Assembly (NCBI GenBank): GCA_938003745.1
Contig: CALKXS010000186.1
Location: 1 to 33,404, forward strand
Reading direction: 5' to 3'
Length of the DNA stretch: 33,404 nt
Source: an uncultured Algibacter sp.
GTDB taxonomy: Bacteria; Bacteroidota; Bacteroidia; Flavobacteriales; Flavobacteriaceae
The notes under the pieces were generated by a model. That model did no database searches and had not been told where the DNA came from. It was given only the letters and a program-made list of their open reading frames with translations. Shown in pieces: positions 1-7,405 of this stretch (within the stretch, counting starts at the first letter, position 1; each line of letters opens with the position of its first letter). The position numbers were made by a program, and so were the translations under genes.

Positions 1-199
1 CATGTATAATAAGCATTAGTACTTACTTGCATACATTTACACATCTTCTCAACAGAATAAGTGGATTTATTATGGTTAATAAATTCAAACTTTAACTGCC
101 TTTTAATCAGAAGATGCGAACGGCCTTTTTTAATATATCGCGTTCTTCCTGAGCGTCTTTTAAAGCTTTCTTTAATTCTCTATTTTCTTTCTCTAATAT
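1..199 (-). mobile_element. IS3-family transposase relic (end of orfA, start of orfB), cut by window edge
   Basis: Read on the minus strand, 199 to 107 encodes an orfA C-terminus (LEKENRELKKALKDAQEERD, then ILKKAVRIF and a TGA stop at 107-109). The heptamer A AAA AAG lies at 125-131, the classic IS3 -1 frameshift site. The -1 frame stays open from there to position 1 and reads as an orfB N-terminus (KFEFINHNKSTYSVEKMCKC, then MQVSTNAYYT). The frameshift arrangement is therefore intact over this short piece. The 5' part of orfA is missing: at about 200 the sequence changes to an IS1595-like relic. The rest of orfB lies beyond position 1, so whether the element is whole on that side cannot be seen. 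Confidence 0.8.
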
Positions 200-379
200 A
201 TGGCGACATATGTTACATTGTCTTGCAAAGTCTTTTACGAACTTCATTAAGCTGTATGGTTACATCTTGTACACGTAACCACACTCTGACTTCCTTGAGG
301 CTAAATATTCCTTACAATCTTCATCTGTTTTAAACCGATCAGAGAACTCTAGAAGATTTTGACCCTTAAAAATATCCAT
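200..379 (-). pseudogene. IS1595-family transposase, N-terminal zinc-ribbon relic (frameshifted)
   Basis: Starting at the ATG at 377-379 the minus strand reads MDIFKGQNLLEFSDRF, then KTDEDCKEYLAS, which I recognise as the start of IS1595/ISXO2-type transposases of Bacteroidota. The zinc-ribbon cysteines follow only after frame changes: CTRCNHT, then KDFARQCNIC in yet another frame. The family normally has two CxxC pairs here, so both pairs are still visible but the gene has at least two indels. Immediately after CNICRH the sequence turns into IS3 orfA, so the catalytic domain is missing. This is a dead fragment. The family call rests on my memory of the N-terminal pattern. Confidence 0.7.
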
Positions 380-476
380 AAAATTATATATTTACTATAA
401 ATAAAAATACGTATTCATCTACTGACCTCTACACTTTTTATTTAATAGTAGTAATCTCTATATTAATGCATAAAGG

Positions 477-788
477 ATGGTAGAAATCAAACCTATTTAT
501 CAAAATCAAATAAAACGGAAACCAAGCGTATAACTCAAAAAATTTATTATCAGTGATAACAGATCCATTATACTTGAGGTTGAGTTACCTACATCCAATA
601 TTAATAAACCTAGGATAAAATTTTATGAAAGGATGGGATTTAAACTAAATCAGCATTATTATGAAATACCCCCTATAAAAAAAGATCAATCTCAATTACA
701 ATTAATGTCATATCATAATTTTATATTTAAAAAGGATGTTGACTTGTTTGTTGAAAAAATTATCTTGCTATTTCCAAAAAGTAAATAA
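477..788 (+). pseudogene. GNAT acetyltransferase relic (both ends kept, middle deleted)
   Basis: An ATG at 477 preceded by AAAGG opens MVEIKPIYQNQIKRKPSV and stops at TAA 531-533. MVEIKPI is typical of the first strand of GNAT acetyltransferases. In the same frame after the stop, 540-788 reads an unmistakable GNAT C-terminus: ILEVELPTSN, then RIKFYERMGFKLNQHYYEIP, then LQLMSYH, ending at TAA 786-788. A normal family member has about 170-210 residues; here the central acetyl-CoA-binding part (roughly 80-100 residues) is missing. The gene is therefore a deletion remnant. The stretch 380-476 before it, and 789-841 after it, show nothing else I can support. Confidence 0.7.
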
Positions 789-841
789 TCATAAATTGCT
801 AATAAAGCCAGCTACTAATAATCTCTAAAAAACATAAAAAA

Positions 842-1903
842 CTACGTTGCAGCGATACTGAAACCAGAAGCTATTAAGTTAAGAAGCTTCTTAATATTAG
901 ACAGAACATTTTTCTTTAAACTCTTTTTGATGAGTGGTTTCATAAACAGGCCAAAACCTTTAAAATCGACATATATTTCTATGTTTAGTTTTGTCTGTCT
1001 GTTTTCTAGAGGTTCTAAAATAAAATAACTATTTACTCGTTTTGTAAAAGGAGCCTTAGTTGTCGTTTCTGCATAAACCAATAGATTTTCTTCTACCAAT
1101 CCTTTAATGGTAGTAAATTCAATTTCTTCATTTTTGTTAATTAAACACTTATGTTTTGTACCCGCTCTATTTACTTTATTTTTTTCGTAATCTATTTTAT
1201 CGACACCTTTTGTCCAAAGTAACTTATAATCAAAATTACTAATCACTTCGTAAAGTTCTGTAGCTTCAATATTTACTATTTCTGAATGATGAAACAGTTT
1301 GTGTTTTGGTAAATTCTCTGGTATTGGTTGAATTTTTGGCAATTTATCCTTTAAAGAAACAAGGTTGTTATAGCTAAATGCTATGTTTCCAAAATCGTAT
1401 TCTGCTACTAACTTTTTATCTTTATCACTTAACGTTTGTACATTTTCTGTTAAAAGTGCGTACTCATCTAGAGGTACATTATTCTTTAATAGTCGATGCA
1501 CTTGTATAACATGTATACCGTATGGTTTTCTTGAGTCTTTGACTTTTATAAACTCAATTTCACCATAATGAACTACAAACTTTAGCTTTAAATTATAAGC
1601 AGAAGAACAGGCGCCACAATGACAAATTCTTTGATATTCATAACGTTTTAAATGTGTATGAAATGCCAAATACATGGTCTCTATTTGCTTTTCTAGAATA
1701 GAAACATCAACATTATCTTCTAATTTATATAAAAAAAGAGCATCACCTTCAATTTCGGCCAGCTCCAAATTCATGGTGTTACTATCTATTAAAAGCTCTA
1801 GTAATTCTGTTACAATGTGGCGACTATGACTAATATCTGTATGATGCACAAATTCAGTAAATCCGGAAATATCTGGAATAAAAAGAATTGCTTTTTGGCT
1901 CAT
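842..1903 (-). CDS. DUF2652 (class III cyclase-like) protein with C-terminal SRPBCC domain
   Basis: This 353-residue cytoplasmic protein joins two domains. Residues 1 to about 190 match the DUF2652 family and look like a class III nucleotidyl cyclase half: FIPDISGFTEF (Asp11) and IEGDALFLY (Asp54) sit where cyclases hold their two metal-binding aspartates. A CHCGAC cluster (Cys94, Cys96, Cys99) could bind metal. Residues from about 210 to the end resemble an SRPBCC/START-like ligand-binding domain (HSEIVNIEATELYEVISNFD and a C-terminal helix). There is no signal peptide or membrane segment. The gene stands alone, divergent from holB. Whether it makes a cyclic nucleotide is unknown: the substrate-specifying residues of true cyclases are not obvious. 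The domain assignment is from memory of the families; the ATG at 1901-1903 is the only sensible start. Confidence 0.75.
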   Translation of the reverse strand: MSQKAILFIPDISGFTEFVHHTDISHSRHIVTELLELLIDSNTMNLELAEIEGDALFLYKLEDNVDVSILEKQIETMYLAFHTHLKRYEYQRICHCGACSSAYNLKLKFVVHYGEIEFIKVKDSRKPYGIHVIQVHRLLKNNVPLDEYALLTENVQTLSDKDKKLVAEYDFGNIAFSYNNLVSLKDKLPKIQPIPENLPKHKLFHHSEIVNIEATELYEVISNFDYKLLWTKGVDKIDYEKNKVNRAGTKHKCLINKNEEIEFTTIKGLVEENLLVYAETTTKAPFTKRVNSYFILEPLENRQTKLNIEIYVDFKGFGLFMKPLIKKSLKKNVLSNIKKLLNLIASGFSIAAT

Positions 1904-2108
1904 TATTAGTTTTAGTTCTACTTGATTATCAATATAAAAATAAGTCGATTAATCTTTAATTTATAATAAAAAAATGTTAAAACTCAAAGTTCGTTTTCAT
2001 CAAAAAAAACGAATCTTTAAAAGAGAATAAAAGTGAGCCTAATAATTCATTCTTTTTTTCAAGTATTTGTATTTCATATATACTAAAAAAATTATGTAGG
2101 TTTGTTTT

Positions 2109-3257
2109 ATGCTTTTTGAAAACGTACTAGGACAGGAACACATTAAAAACCATTTGACTACAAGTGTAGATAATGGTAGAATCGCGCATGCACAGTTATT
2201 TATTGGTAAAGAAGGTACAGGAACTCTACCTATGGCTATTGCTTATGCGCAATATTTACTATGTTCTAATACAGATGGAGAAAACATTTATGGAAACGAA
2301 ACTTGTAATTTAAAATTTAAGAATATTTCGCATCCAGATTTACATTTTGTTTTCCCTGTTACAACTAGTGATAAAGTAAAAAGTAAACCTGTTTCTAGTT
2401 TTTACCTAGAAGAATGGCGCAAACTTATAAAAGAGCAACCTTACGGCAATTTATTTGATTGGTACAAGTTACTTGGTGTTGATAACAAGCAAGGAAACAT
2501 TGGCGTTGATGAGGCTCATGAGATTGTAAAATCACTTACTTTAAAATCTTACGAAGGAGGATATAAAGTGATGCTCATTTGGATGGCAGAAAAGATGAAT
2601 ATTGCTTGCGCCAACAAACTTTTAAAACTTATTGAGGAGCCTCCAAACAAGACTATATTTATTCTTATTGCTGAAGATGAAGAGCAGATTATTAATACCA
2701 TCAGATCTCGTTGCCAGATATTACATTTTCCACCATTAGCAGAGGACGTAGTTAAAGAAGCTTTGATTAAACAATACAGTTTAGAAACTTCTGTGGCAAC
2801 AAAAATTGCGCATCAATCTAACGGAAATTATAATAAAGCTTGTGATTTAGTTTATAAAGATTCTGAAGACATCCAATTTGAAGAATGGTTTATTTTCTGG
2901 ATTAGAAGCGCCTTTAAAGCTAAAGGAAACAAAGGTGCCATACTCGATTTAATAAAATGGAGTGAAGACATTGCTAAAACGGGTAGAGAAACACAAAAGC
3001 AATTTTTAAACTTCTGTATCGACTTTTTCCGTCAAGCATTACTATTAAACTACAGCGCTAATGATTTAGTGTTTTTTGAACCTAAAACGAAGTTTAAACT
3101 AGAAAATTTTGCACCTTATATTCATGGTGGCAATATTATGGATATAAGCAATGAGCTACAAGATGCTATTTACCACATAGAGCGTAATGGTAACTCTAAA
3201 ATTATTTTGACGGACTTGTCTATAAAATTGACAAGATTACTGCATAAGAAGTCTTAA
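2109..3257 (+). CDS. holB: DNA polymerase III subunit delta'
   Basis: This is the delta' subunit of the clamp-loader complex that loads the beta sliding clamp during replication. The N-terminus (MLFENVLGQEHIKNHLTTSV, then GRIAHAQLFIGKEGTGTLPM) is the AAA+ start; the P-loop position reads GKEGTGTL and lacks the Lys-Thr/Ser of an active Walker A, as expected for an inactive delta' ATPase. The SRC-type sensor is visible as IRSRCQILHFPPL. The zinc module of the E. coli protein is reduced: only Cys52 and Cys66 can be placed before SHPDLHFVFP, which seems usual in Flavobacteria. Length (382 residues) fits. It converges on the OmpH-like gene with a terminator hairpin between them. A TAGGTTTG box at 2097-2104 is too close to the start to be a convincing promoter. 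Confidence 0.9.
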   Translation: MLFENVLGQEHIKNHLTTSVDNGRIAHAQLFIGKEGTGTLPMAIAYAQYLLCSNTDGENIYGNETCNLKFKNISHPDLHFVFPVTTSDKVKSKPVSSFYLEEWRKLIKEQPYGNLFDWYKLLGVDNKQGNIGVDEAHEIVKSLTLKSYEGGYKVMLIWMAEKMNIACANKLLKLIEEPPNKTIFILIAEDEEQIINTIRSRCQILHFPPLAEDVVKEALIKQYSLETSVATKIAHQSNGNYNKACDLVYKDSEDIQFEEWFIFWIRSAFKAKGNKGAILDLIKWSEDIAKTGRETQKQFLNFCIDFFRQALLLNYSANDLVFFEPKTKFKLENFAPYIHGGNIMDISNELQDAIYHIERNGNSKIILTDLSIKLTRLLHKKS

Positions 3258-3259
3258 TT

Positions 3260-3302
3260 ATAAAATAAAAAAAACACTGATAAATGTGAATTTACCAGTG
3301 TT
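3260..3302 (-). terminator. Rho-independent terminator of the OmpH-like gene
   Basis: The arms AACACTGATAAA (3273-3284) and TTTACCAGTGTT (3291-3302) form a 12-bp stem with one mismatch and a 6-nt loop. On the minus strand the stem is followed by TTTTTTTATTTTA (3260-3272), so it stops transcription coming from 3332. It may also act weakly on holB from the other side. Confidence 0.8.
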
Positions 3303-3331
3303 AATCATTTAGCTTTCAGCAACTTAAAATG

Positions 3332-3862
3332 TTATTCTGCTTTTTTGTAACCAGCATTTAATGCATCTAAAATCGTTTTAGTCAAATCGTTTGCCTCTGC
3401 TCCATACATAACCGTTGCAGCAGCATCGCTTGTTCCTAAAATATAAGTGTATTTGTTAGTCTTACCGTAATCTTTCACAAAATCTTTAACATTAGCAATT
3501 ACAGAATCAATTTCAACTTGGAAATCTTGAGTTAACTTTTGTTGTTCACCTTGCATTCTTTGTTGAAGTTGTTGTTGTTTTTGTTGTAAGCCAGCCATAA
3601 GCGCTTCAGCTTCCTTTCTTTTATTTCTTTGTGCTAATTTTTGAGCTTCTGCTTGTCCTTTTTGTGCTTCCGCTTGAAATGCTTGACCAATACTATCTGC
3701 CATTTTTCTAAAAGCTTCTTCTTTTAATTGAAACTTAGCTTCTACATCTTTCTTTTCTTGATAATCATTAATAACGGTTCCGTTATCCACAAAACCAATT
3801 TTTTGTTGTTGACATGATGTAAATGTGATTAAAGCTAAAGCAACGTAAATAATATTTTTCAT
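3332..3862 (-). CDS. OmpH/Skp-family chaperone, predicted lipoprotein
   Basis: The 176-residue product begins with a lipoprotein signal (MKNIIYVALALITFTSC); the lipobox LITFTSC puts the lipidated cysteine at about residue 17. The mature part matches OmpH/Skp: a first strand KIGFVDNGTVINDYQEKKDV, then a long Gln/Glu/Lys-rich coiled coil (about residues 40-120, with EAQKGQAEAQKLAQR), then a closing strand segment (YTYILGTSDAAATVMYG). Skp proteins are trimeric periplasmic holdases for outer-membrane proteins. Most are soluble in the periplasm; this one appears to be membrane anchored. A TACATTTG box lies upstream and a strong terminator lies downstream, so it is probably a one-gene unit. Confidence 0.85.
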   Translation of the reverse strand: MKNIIYVALALITFTSCQQQKIGFVDNGTVINDYQEKKDVEAKFQLKEEAFRKMADSIGQAFQAEAQKGQAEAQKLAQRNKRKEAEALMAGLQQKQQQLQQRMQGEQQKLTQDFQVEIDSVIANVKDFVKDYGKTNKYTYILGTSDAAATVMYGAEANDLTKTILDALNAGYKKAE

Positions 3863-3903
3863 TTTGATTTTATTTTATTTTGGTTAGATTTTTTTGATTT
3901 TGA

Positions 3904-3911
3904 CAAATGTA
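3904..3911 (-). promoter_or_regulatory. Possible -7 box of the OmpH-like gene
   Basis: On the minus strand this reads TACATTTG, matching the Bacteroidota TAnnTTTG element, about 42 nt before the start codon. A TTTG stretch (3923-3926) lies upstream but only 11 nt away, shorter than the usual spacing of about 17-21, so the -33 part is doubtful. Confidence 0.4.
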
Positions 3912-4107
3912 GTAAAGTAAGTCAAAAAACAGGAATGAATTATTTTGAATTTAACATATAAGAGAAATCTATTTAAAAAACATAATTAATAACCAAACAT
4001 TATTAAAAACAAGATTAAATAAAGCGATCTAAGAAGCTTTTAGAATTCGAGCCTGTATTTGGGCGTTTTAACAAATGAAATCAAACCAGCATTTATTAAA
4101 ATAGTTT

Positions 4108-4968
4108 TTAACTGTTTTTAGCGATGTAAATTATTGATGAAGCTTCTTTTGTAGACATCGATCTTATATTTGAGACTAAACCAACCCAAAAACCTTTTAC
4201 TGGATTCATTTTTCCTGTTTTATATTTTTCTGAAAGAAGACTAACATAAAACGCATCAAACATCATTGGTTTCGTTTTTATAACTTTTAAAGAAAACTTT
4301 TCTAATAAATTAGAAATGGACGCTCTATTAAAATGCCAAAGGTGTCTAGGAACATCTAAAGCTGCCCAAAAGTTTTTATAATACTTTGCATCATAACTTT
4401 TATAATTAGGAACAGCAATTATTAAAGTTCCGTTTGGTTTTAAAAGTTTTTTAAAGATTTTTATTTGATTTTCTAATTTTGGTAAATGTTCTAAAACATG
4501 CCAGAGCGTAATAACATCAAAAGTATTTTCTTTTAAACTTTCTAGATGTTCTGTTTTAAAAACAGAATTATCAGTTTTTTTATTTGCTGCTCCCCTAGCC
4601 TGTTCATTAGGTTCTATTCCAGAAACATTCCAATGGTTTTGTTTTGCTATTTGTAAAAAGTCTCCTGTACCACAACCAACGTCTAAAAGATTTTTACTTT
4701 CTAAAGAAAATGAATTAATAAGTTTAAGCTTTTTGTTTAAAGAATATGTTCTTACCAAATGATAAACCTTTTCGAATAGATTTCTTTTAGAGTCTGTATG
4801 CGAAATATAATCTTCACTTTCATAATACTCAGATAATTTATCTGGACTAGGTTGCGGTGTGGTTTCTAAAAACCCGTATTCTAAATTTTCTGTAAGCTCA
4901 AATGTCTCTCCAGAAACAGAATAATCTTTTACTTTTAAGTATATGTTTTTTTGATTTTTGATTAACAC
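4108..4968 (-). CDS. Class I SAM-dependent methyltransferase
   Basis: This 286-residue protein has a clear SAM-binding Rossmann core: motif I LLDVGCGTGDFLQIA at about residues 91-105, an acidic strand-2 end (VSGIEPNEQA), motif FDVITLWHVLEHL, and LLKPNGTLIIAVPNY. The N-terminal part (about 25-65, with LETTPQPSPDKLSEYY and SEDYISHTD) is characteristic of Bacteroidota methyltransferases of the Methyltransf_11/23 group. No membrane segment is seen, although a C-terminal hydrophobic stretch exists. Substrate is unknown. The start is a GTG at 4966-4968: an in-frame TAA lies just upstream and no ATG is available nearby. It follows mnmG by 77 nt, with a parS-like palindrome in the gap, so it may be co-transcribed with mnmG. 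Confidence 0.8.
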   Translation of the reverse strand: MLIKNQKNIYLKVKDYSVSGETFELTENLEYGFLETTPQPSPDKLSEYYESEDYISHTDSKRNLFEKVYHLVRTYSLNKKLKLINSFSLESKNLLDVGCGTGDFLQIAKQNHWNVSGIEPNEQARGAANKKTDNSVFKTEHLESLKENTFDVITLWHVLEHLPKLENQIKIFKKLLKPNGTLIIAVPNYKSYDAKYYKNFWAALDVPRHLWHFNRASISNLLEKFSLKVIKTKPMMFDAFYVSLLSEKYKTGKMNPVKGFWVGLVSNIRSMSTKEASSIIYIAKNS

Positions 4969-5023
4969 TGATTAATTAATATTATTAAATGGTTTAATTA
5001 AAATAAAACTTAAACAAAACACA

Positions 5024-5039
5024 TGTTCCACGTGGAACA
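5024..5039. promoter_or_regulatory. parS-like palindrome downstream of mnmG
   Basis: TGTTCCACGTGGAACA is a perfect 16-bp palindrome. It differs at a single position from the chromosomal parS consensus TGTTNCACGTGAAACA bound by ParB. It lies between the mnmG stop and the methyltransferase start. Confidence 0.65.
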
Positions 5040-5045
5040 CATATT

Positions 5046-6917
5046 TTACCTCCCCATATAAACTAATAAAACAGAAATATCATTAGGAGAAACTCCGCTT
5101 ATTCTTGATGCTTGAGACACAGTTGCTGGTTGAATTTTTTTCAACTTTTCACGAGCCTCAAAACTCATAGATTTAATTTGAGAATAGTCAAAATTTTCTG
5201 GAATTTTCACATATTCTAATCTAGTAAGTTTATCAGCATTATTTTTTTCTTTTGCTATATAACCAGAATACTTAACTTGAATTTCGGTCTGCTCTATAAT
5301 CTCTCTATCTAAATTATGCTCTTGAATATAGGTTTCAACGCTTTCAACCTTTCTAACATCTTCCATTTCAATATTAGGTCTTGCAAACACCTTAAATAGT
5401 TTACCAGATTGTTTGACCAAGGCAGAATTTTTAGATTCTAAAATTGGATTAATAACCTCTGGTTTTACACTTTGATTTTCAAAAAAGCTAACAAATTTTT
5501 CTGCCGCATTATGTTTTTCTTCCATACGTTTTAAACGCTTTTCGGAAGCCAAACCTAAATCAAATCCTTTTGGAGTTAATCTTAAATCGGCATTATCTTG
5601 CCTAAGCAACGTTCTATACTCTGCCCTAGACGTAAACATTCTATATGGCTCTTCTGTACCTTTTGTAATTAAATCATCAATTAAAACCCCTATATAAGCC
5701 TCACTTCTTTGAAGCGTAAAAGGTTCTTTTTCTTGAACTTTTAAACTTGCATTTATACCAGCCATTAAACCTTGAGATGCCGCCTCTTCATATCCTGTGG
5801 TTCCATTTATTTGACCCGCAAAGTATAAACCTTCAACAAGCTTAGTTTCTAATGTATGTTTTAATTGTGTAGGCGGAAAATAATCATATTCAATAGCATA
5901 ACCAGGTCTAAAGAATTTAACCTCTTCAAAACCAACTACAGATCTCAATGCTTTAAATTGAACATCTTCTGGTAACGATGTAGAAAAACCATTTACATAA
6001 ACCTCACAGGTATTCCATCCTTCAGGTTCAATAAATAGTTGATGACTGTCCTTATCTGCAAACCTGTTTATTTTATCTTCTATTGAAGGACAATAACGTG
6101 GCCCTAAACTTTGAATCCTACCATTAAACATTGGAGATCTATCAAAGCCTTCACGAAGCAAATTATGAACATCTAAACTTGTATGAGTCATATAACAAGA
6201 ACGTTGATTTTTTAACGGACTTGTGGTATCTAAATATGAAAATTTCTCTGGATTATCATCACCAGGCTGTTCAGACATTTTAGAATAATCTAAAGACCTA
6301 CCATCAACTCTAGGAGGTGTTCCTGTTTTCATTCTACCAGATTCAAAACCTAAACTAACAAGTTGTTCTGTAATTCCTGTTGCTGCTCTTTCACCAGCTC
6401 TACCACCACCAAAATTCTTATCTCCAATATGAATTAAACCATTCAAGAAAGTACCATTTGTTAAGACAACAGATTTTGCTTTTATTTCAATCCCTAAAGA
6501 TGTTTTTACACCAATCACTTTATGGTTTTCCACAATTAAACCAGACACCATATCTTGATAAAAATCTAAATTAGGAGTGCCTTCAAGAAGCATTCTCCAA
6601 TCTTCGGCAAAACGCATTCTATCACTTTGCACCCTTGGACTCCACATAGCAGGTCCTTTAGATTTGTTTAACATCTTAAACTGAATTGCAGACGTGTCAG
6701 AAACAATACCGCTGTATCCACCAAGCGCATCAATTTCTCTTACTATTTGCCCTTTTGCAATTCCACCCATAGCAGGATTACAAGACATCTGTGCGATGTT
6801 TTGCAAACTCATGGTAACAAGTAAAGTTTTACTTCCTGTATTAGCGGCTGCGGCTGCGGCTTCACTTCCAGCGTGTCCACCTCCAACTACTATAACATCA
6901 TACACTTCGTTAAACAT
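5046..6917 (-). CDS. mnmG: tRNA U34 carboxymethylaminomethyl-modifying enzyme MnmG (GidA)
   Basis: MnmG is the FAD-binding subunit that works with MnmE to put the cmnm5 group on U34 of certain tRNAs. The sequence shows the dinucleotide-binding start DVIVVGGGHAGSEAA (about residues 7-21), the GidA signature SCNPAMGGIAKGQIVREIDA, a second signature GPRYCPSIEDKI, GLYFAGQINGTTGYEEAASQ, and a C-terminal helical part ending SRISGVSPNDISVLLVYMGR that contacts MnmE/tRNA. Length of 623 residues is normal for the family. The ATG at 6915-6917 starts directly with the FAD fold. A likely promoter lies inside the end of ybeY, and parS-like sites lie on both sides of the gene. Confidence 0.97.
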   Translation of the reverse strand: MFNEVYDVIVVGGGHAGSEAAAAAANTGSKTLLVTMSLQNIAQMSCNPAMGGIAKGQIVREIDALGGYSGIVSDTSAIQFKMLNKSKGPAMWSPRVQSDRMRFAEDWRMLLEGTPNLDFYQDMVSGLIVENHKVIGVKTSLGIEIKAKSVVLTNGTFLNGLIHIGDKNFGGGRAGERAATGITEQLVSLGFESGRMKTGTPPRVDGRSLDYSKMSEQPGDDNPEKFSYLDTTSPLKNQRSCYMTHTSLDVHNLLREGFDRSPMFNGRIQSLGPRYCPSIEDKINRFADKDSHQLFIEPEGWNTCEVYVNGFSTSLPEDVQFKALRSVVGFEEVKFFRPGYAIEYDYFPPTQLKHTLETKLVEGLYFAGQINGTTGYEEAASQGLMAGINASLKVQEKEPFTLQRSEAYIGVLIDDLITKGTEEPYRMFTSRAEYRTLLRQDNADLRLTPKGFDLGLASEKRLKRMEEKHNAAEKFVSFFENQSVKPEVINPILESKNSALVKQSGKLFKVFARPNIEMEDVRKVESVETYIQEHNLDREIIEQTEIQVKYSGYIAKEKNNADKLTRLEYVKIPENFDYSQIKSMSFEAREKLKKIQPATVSQASRISGVSPNDISVLLVYMGR

Positions 6918-6937
6918 AATCTAGAATTTTATTCATT

Positions 6938-6953
6938 TGTTCCACGTGAAACA
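6938..6953. promoter_or_regulatory. parS site in the likely mnmG leader
   Basis: TGTTCCACGTGAAACA matches the parS consensus TGTTNCACGTGAAACA at every defined position. It lies 21 nt before the mnmG start codon and downstream of the predicted mnmG promoter, so ParB bound here could affect mnmG transcription. Confidence 0.75.
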
Positions 6954-6970
6954 TTAATTTAAAAAGCTTG

Positions 6971-7003
6971 CAAATATACAACCTTTACACATCACACTGC
7001 AAA
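6971..7003 (-). promoter_or_regulatory. Predicted promoter of mnmG
   Basis: On the minus strand TTTG (7000-7003) and TATATTTG (6971-6978) are separated by 21 nt, fitting the Bacteroidota -33/-7 pattern TTTG and TAnnTTTG. The -33 part falls inside the last codons of ybeY. Transcription would begin near 6965 and give a leader of about 48 nt containing the parS site. Confidence 0.5.
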
Positions 7004-7405
7004 TTGCTTTAAGTAGTGGTTTTCTCTGTTTCTCATAGCTTTAGCATCTTCATCAGTCTTATCTTTATAACCACAATAATGCAATACACCATGAACAATT
7101 ACACGCTTTAATTCATCGTCAAAAGAAACATTAAAATCTTTAGCATTATCCATTACTCTTTCTATGGAAATAAAGATATCACCAGAGATTAATCTACCCA
7201 TAGTATAATCAAAACTAATGATGTCTGTTAACGTATCATGCTCTAAAAACTCAACGTTTAATTTATGAAGATATTCATCATCACAAAACACATAATTAAT
7301 TTCACCTTCATTATATTCTTCCCCTAAAATAACACTAGAAATCCATGAGGAGATTGCCACTTCATTATCTATTGAAAATTCAGTTTCGTAATTAAAATCA
7401 ATCAT
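6992..7405 (-). CDS. ybeY: rRNA maturation endoribonuclease YbeY
   Basis: YbeY is a zinc-dependent endoribonuclease involved in 16S rRNA 3'-end processing and ribosome quality control. The 137-residue protein shows the family pattern: TLTDIISFDY in the middle and the metal motif HGVLHYCGYKDK (His105, His109). In the common motif HGxLHLxGYDH the third ligand is His; here the matching residue is Asp115. I believe this is shared by other Flavobacteria, so it need not mean loss of activity. The start overlaps the end of the DUF4175 gene by 8 nt, indicating translational coupling and one transcript from 10817 leftward. Confidence 0.93.
   Translation of the reverse strand: MIDFNYETEFSIDNEVAISSWISSVILGEEYNEGEINYVFCDDEYLHKLNVEFLEHDTLTDIISFDYTMGRLISGDIFISIERVMDNAKDFNVSFDDELKRVIVHGVLHYCGYKDKTDEDAKAMRNRENHYLKQFAV

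Noticed and set aside
61-333. Plus-strand open frame of 90 codons
   Set aside because: It is the antisense of IS3 and IS1595 relics whose minus-strand reading gives recognisable transposase parts.
2097-2104. TAGGTTTG as promoter of holB
   Set aside because: It ends only 4 nt before the start codon and the nearest TTTG is 27 nt upstream, so transcription would begin inside the gene.
6694-6924. Plus-strand open frame inside mnmG
   Set aside because: It is antisense to the highly conserved FAD-binding start of MnmG and has no independent support.
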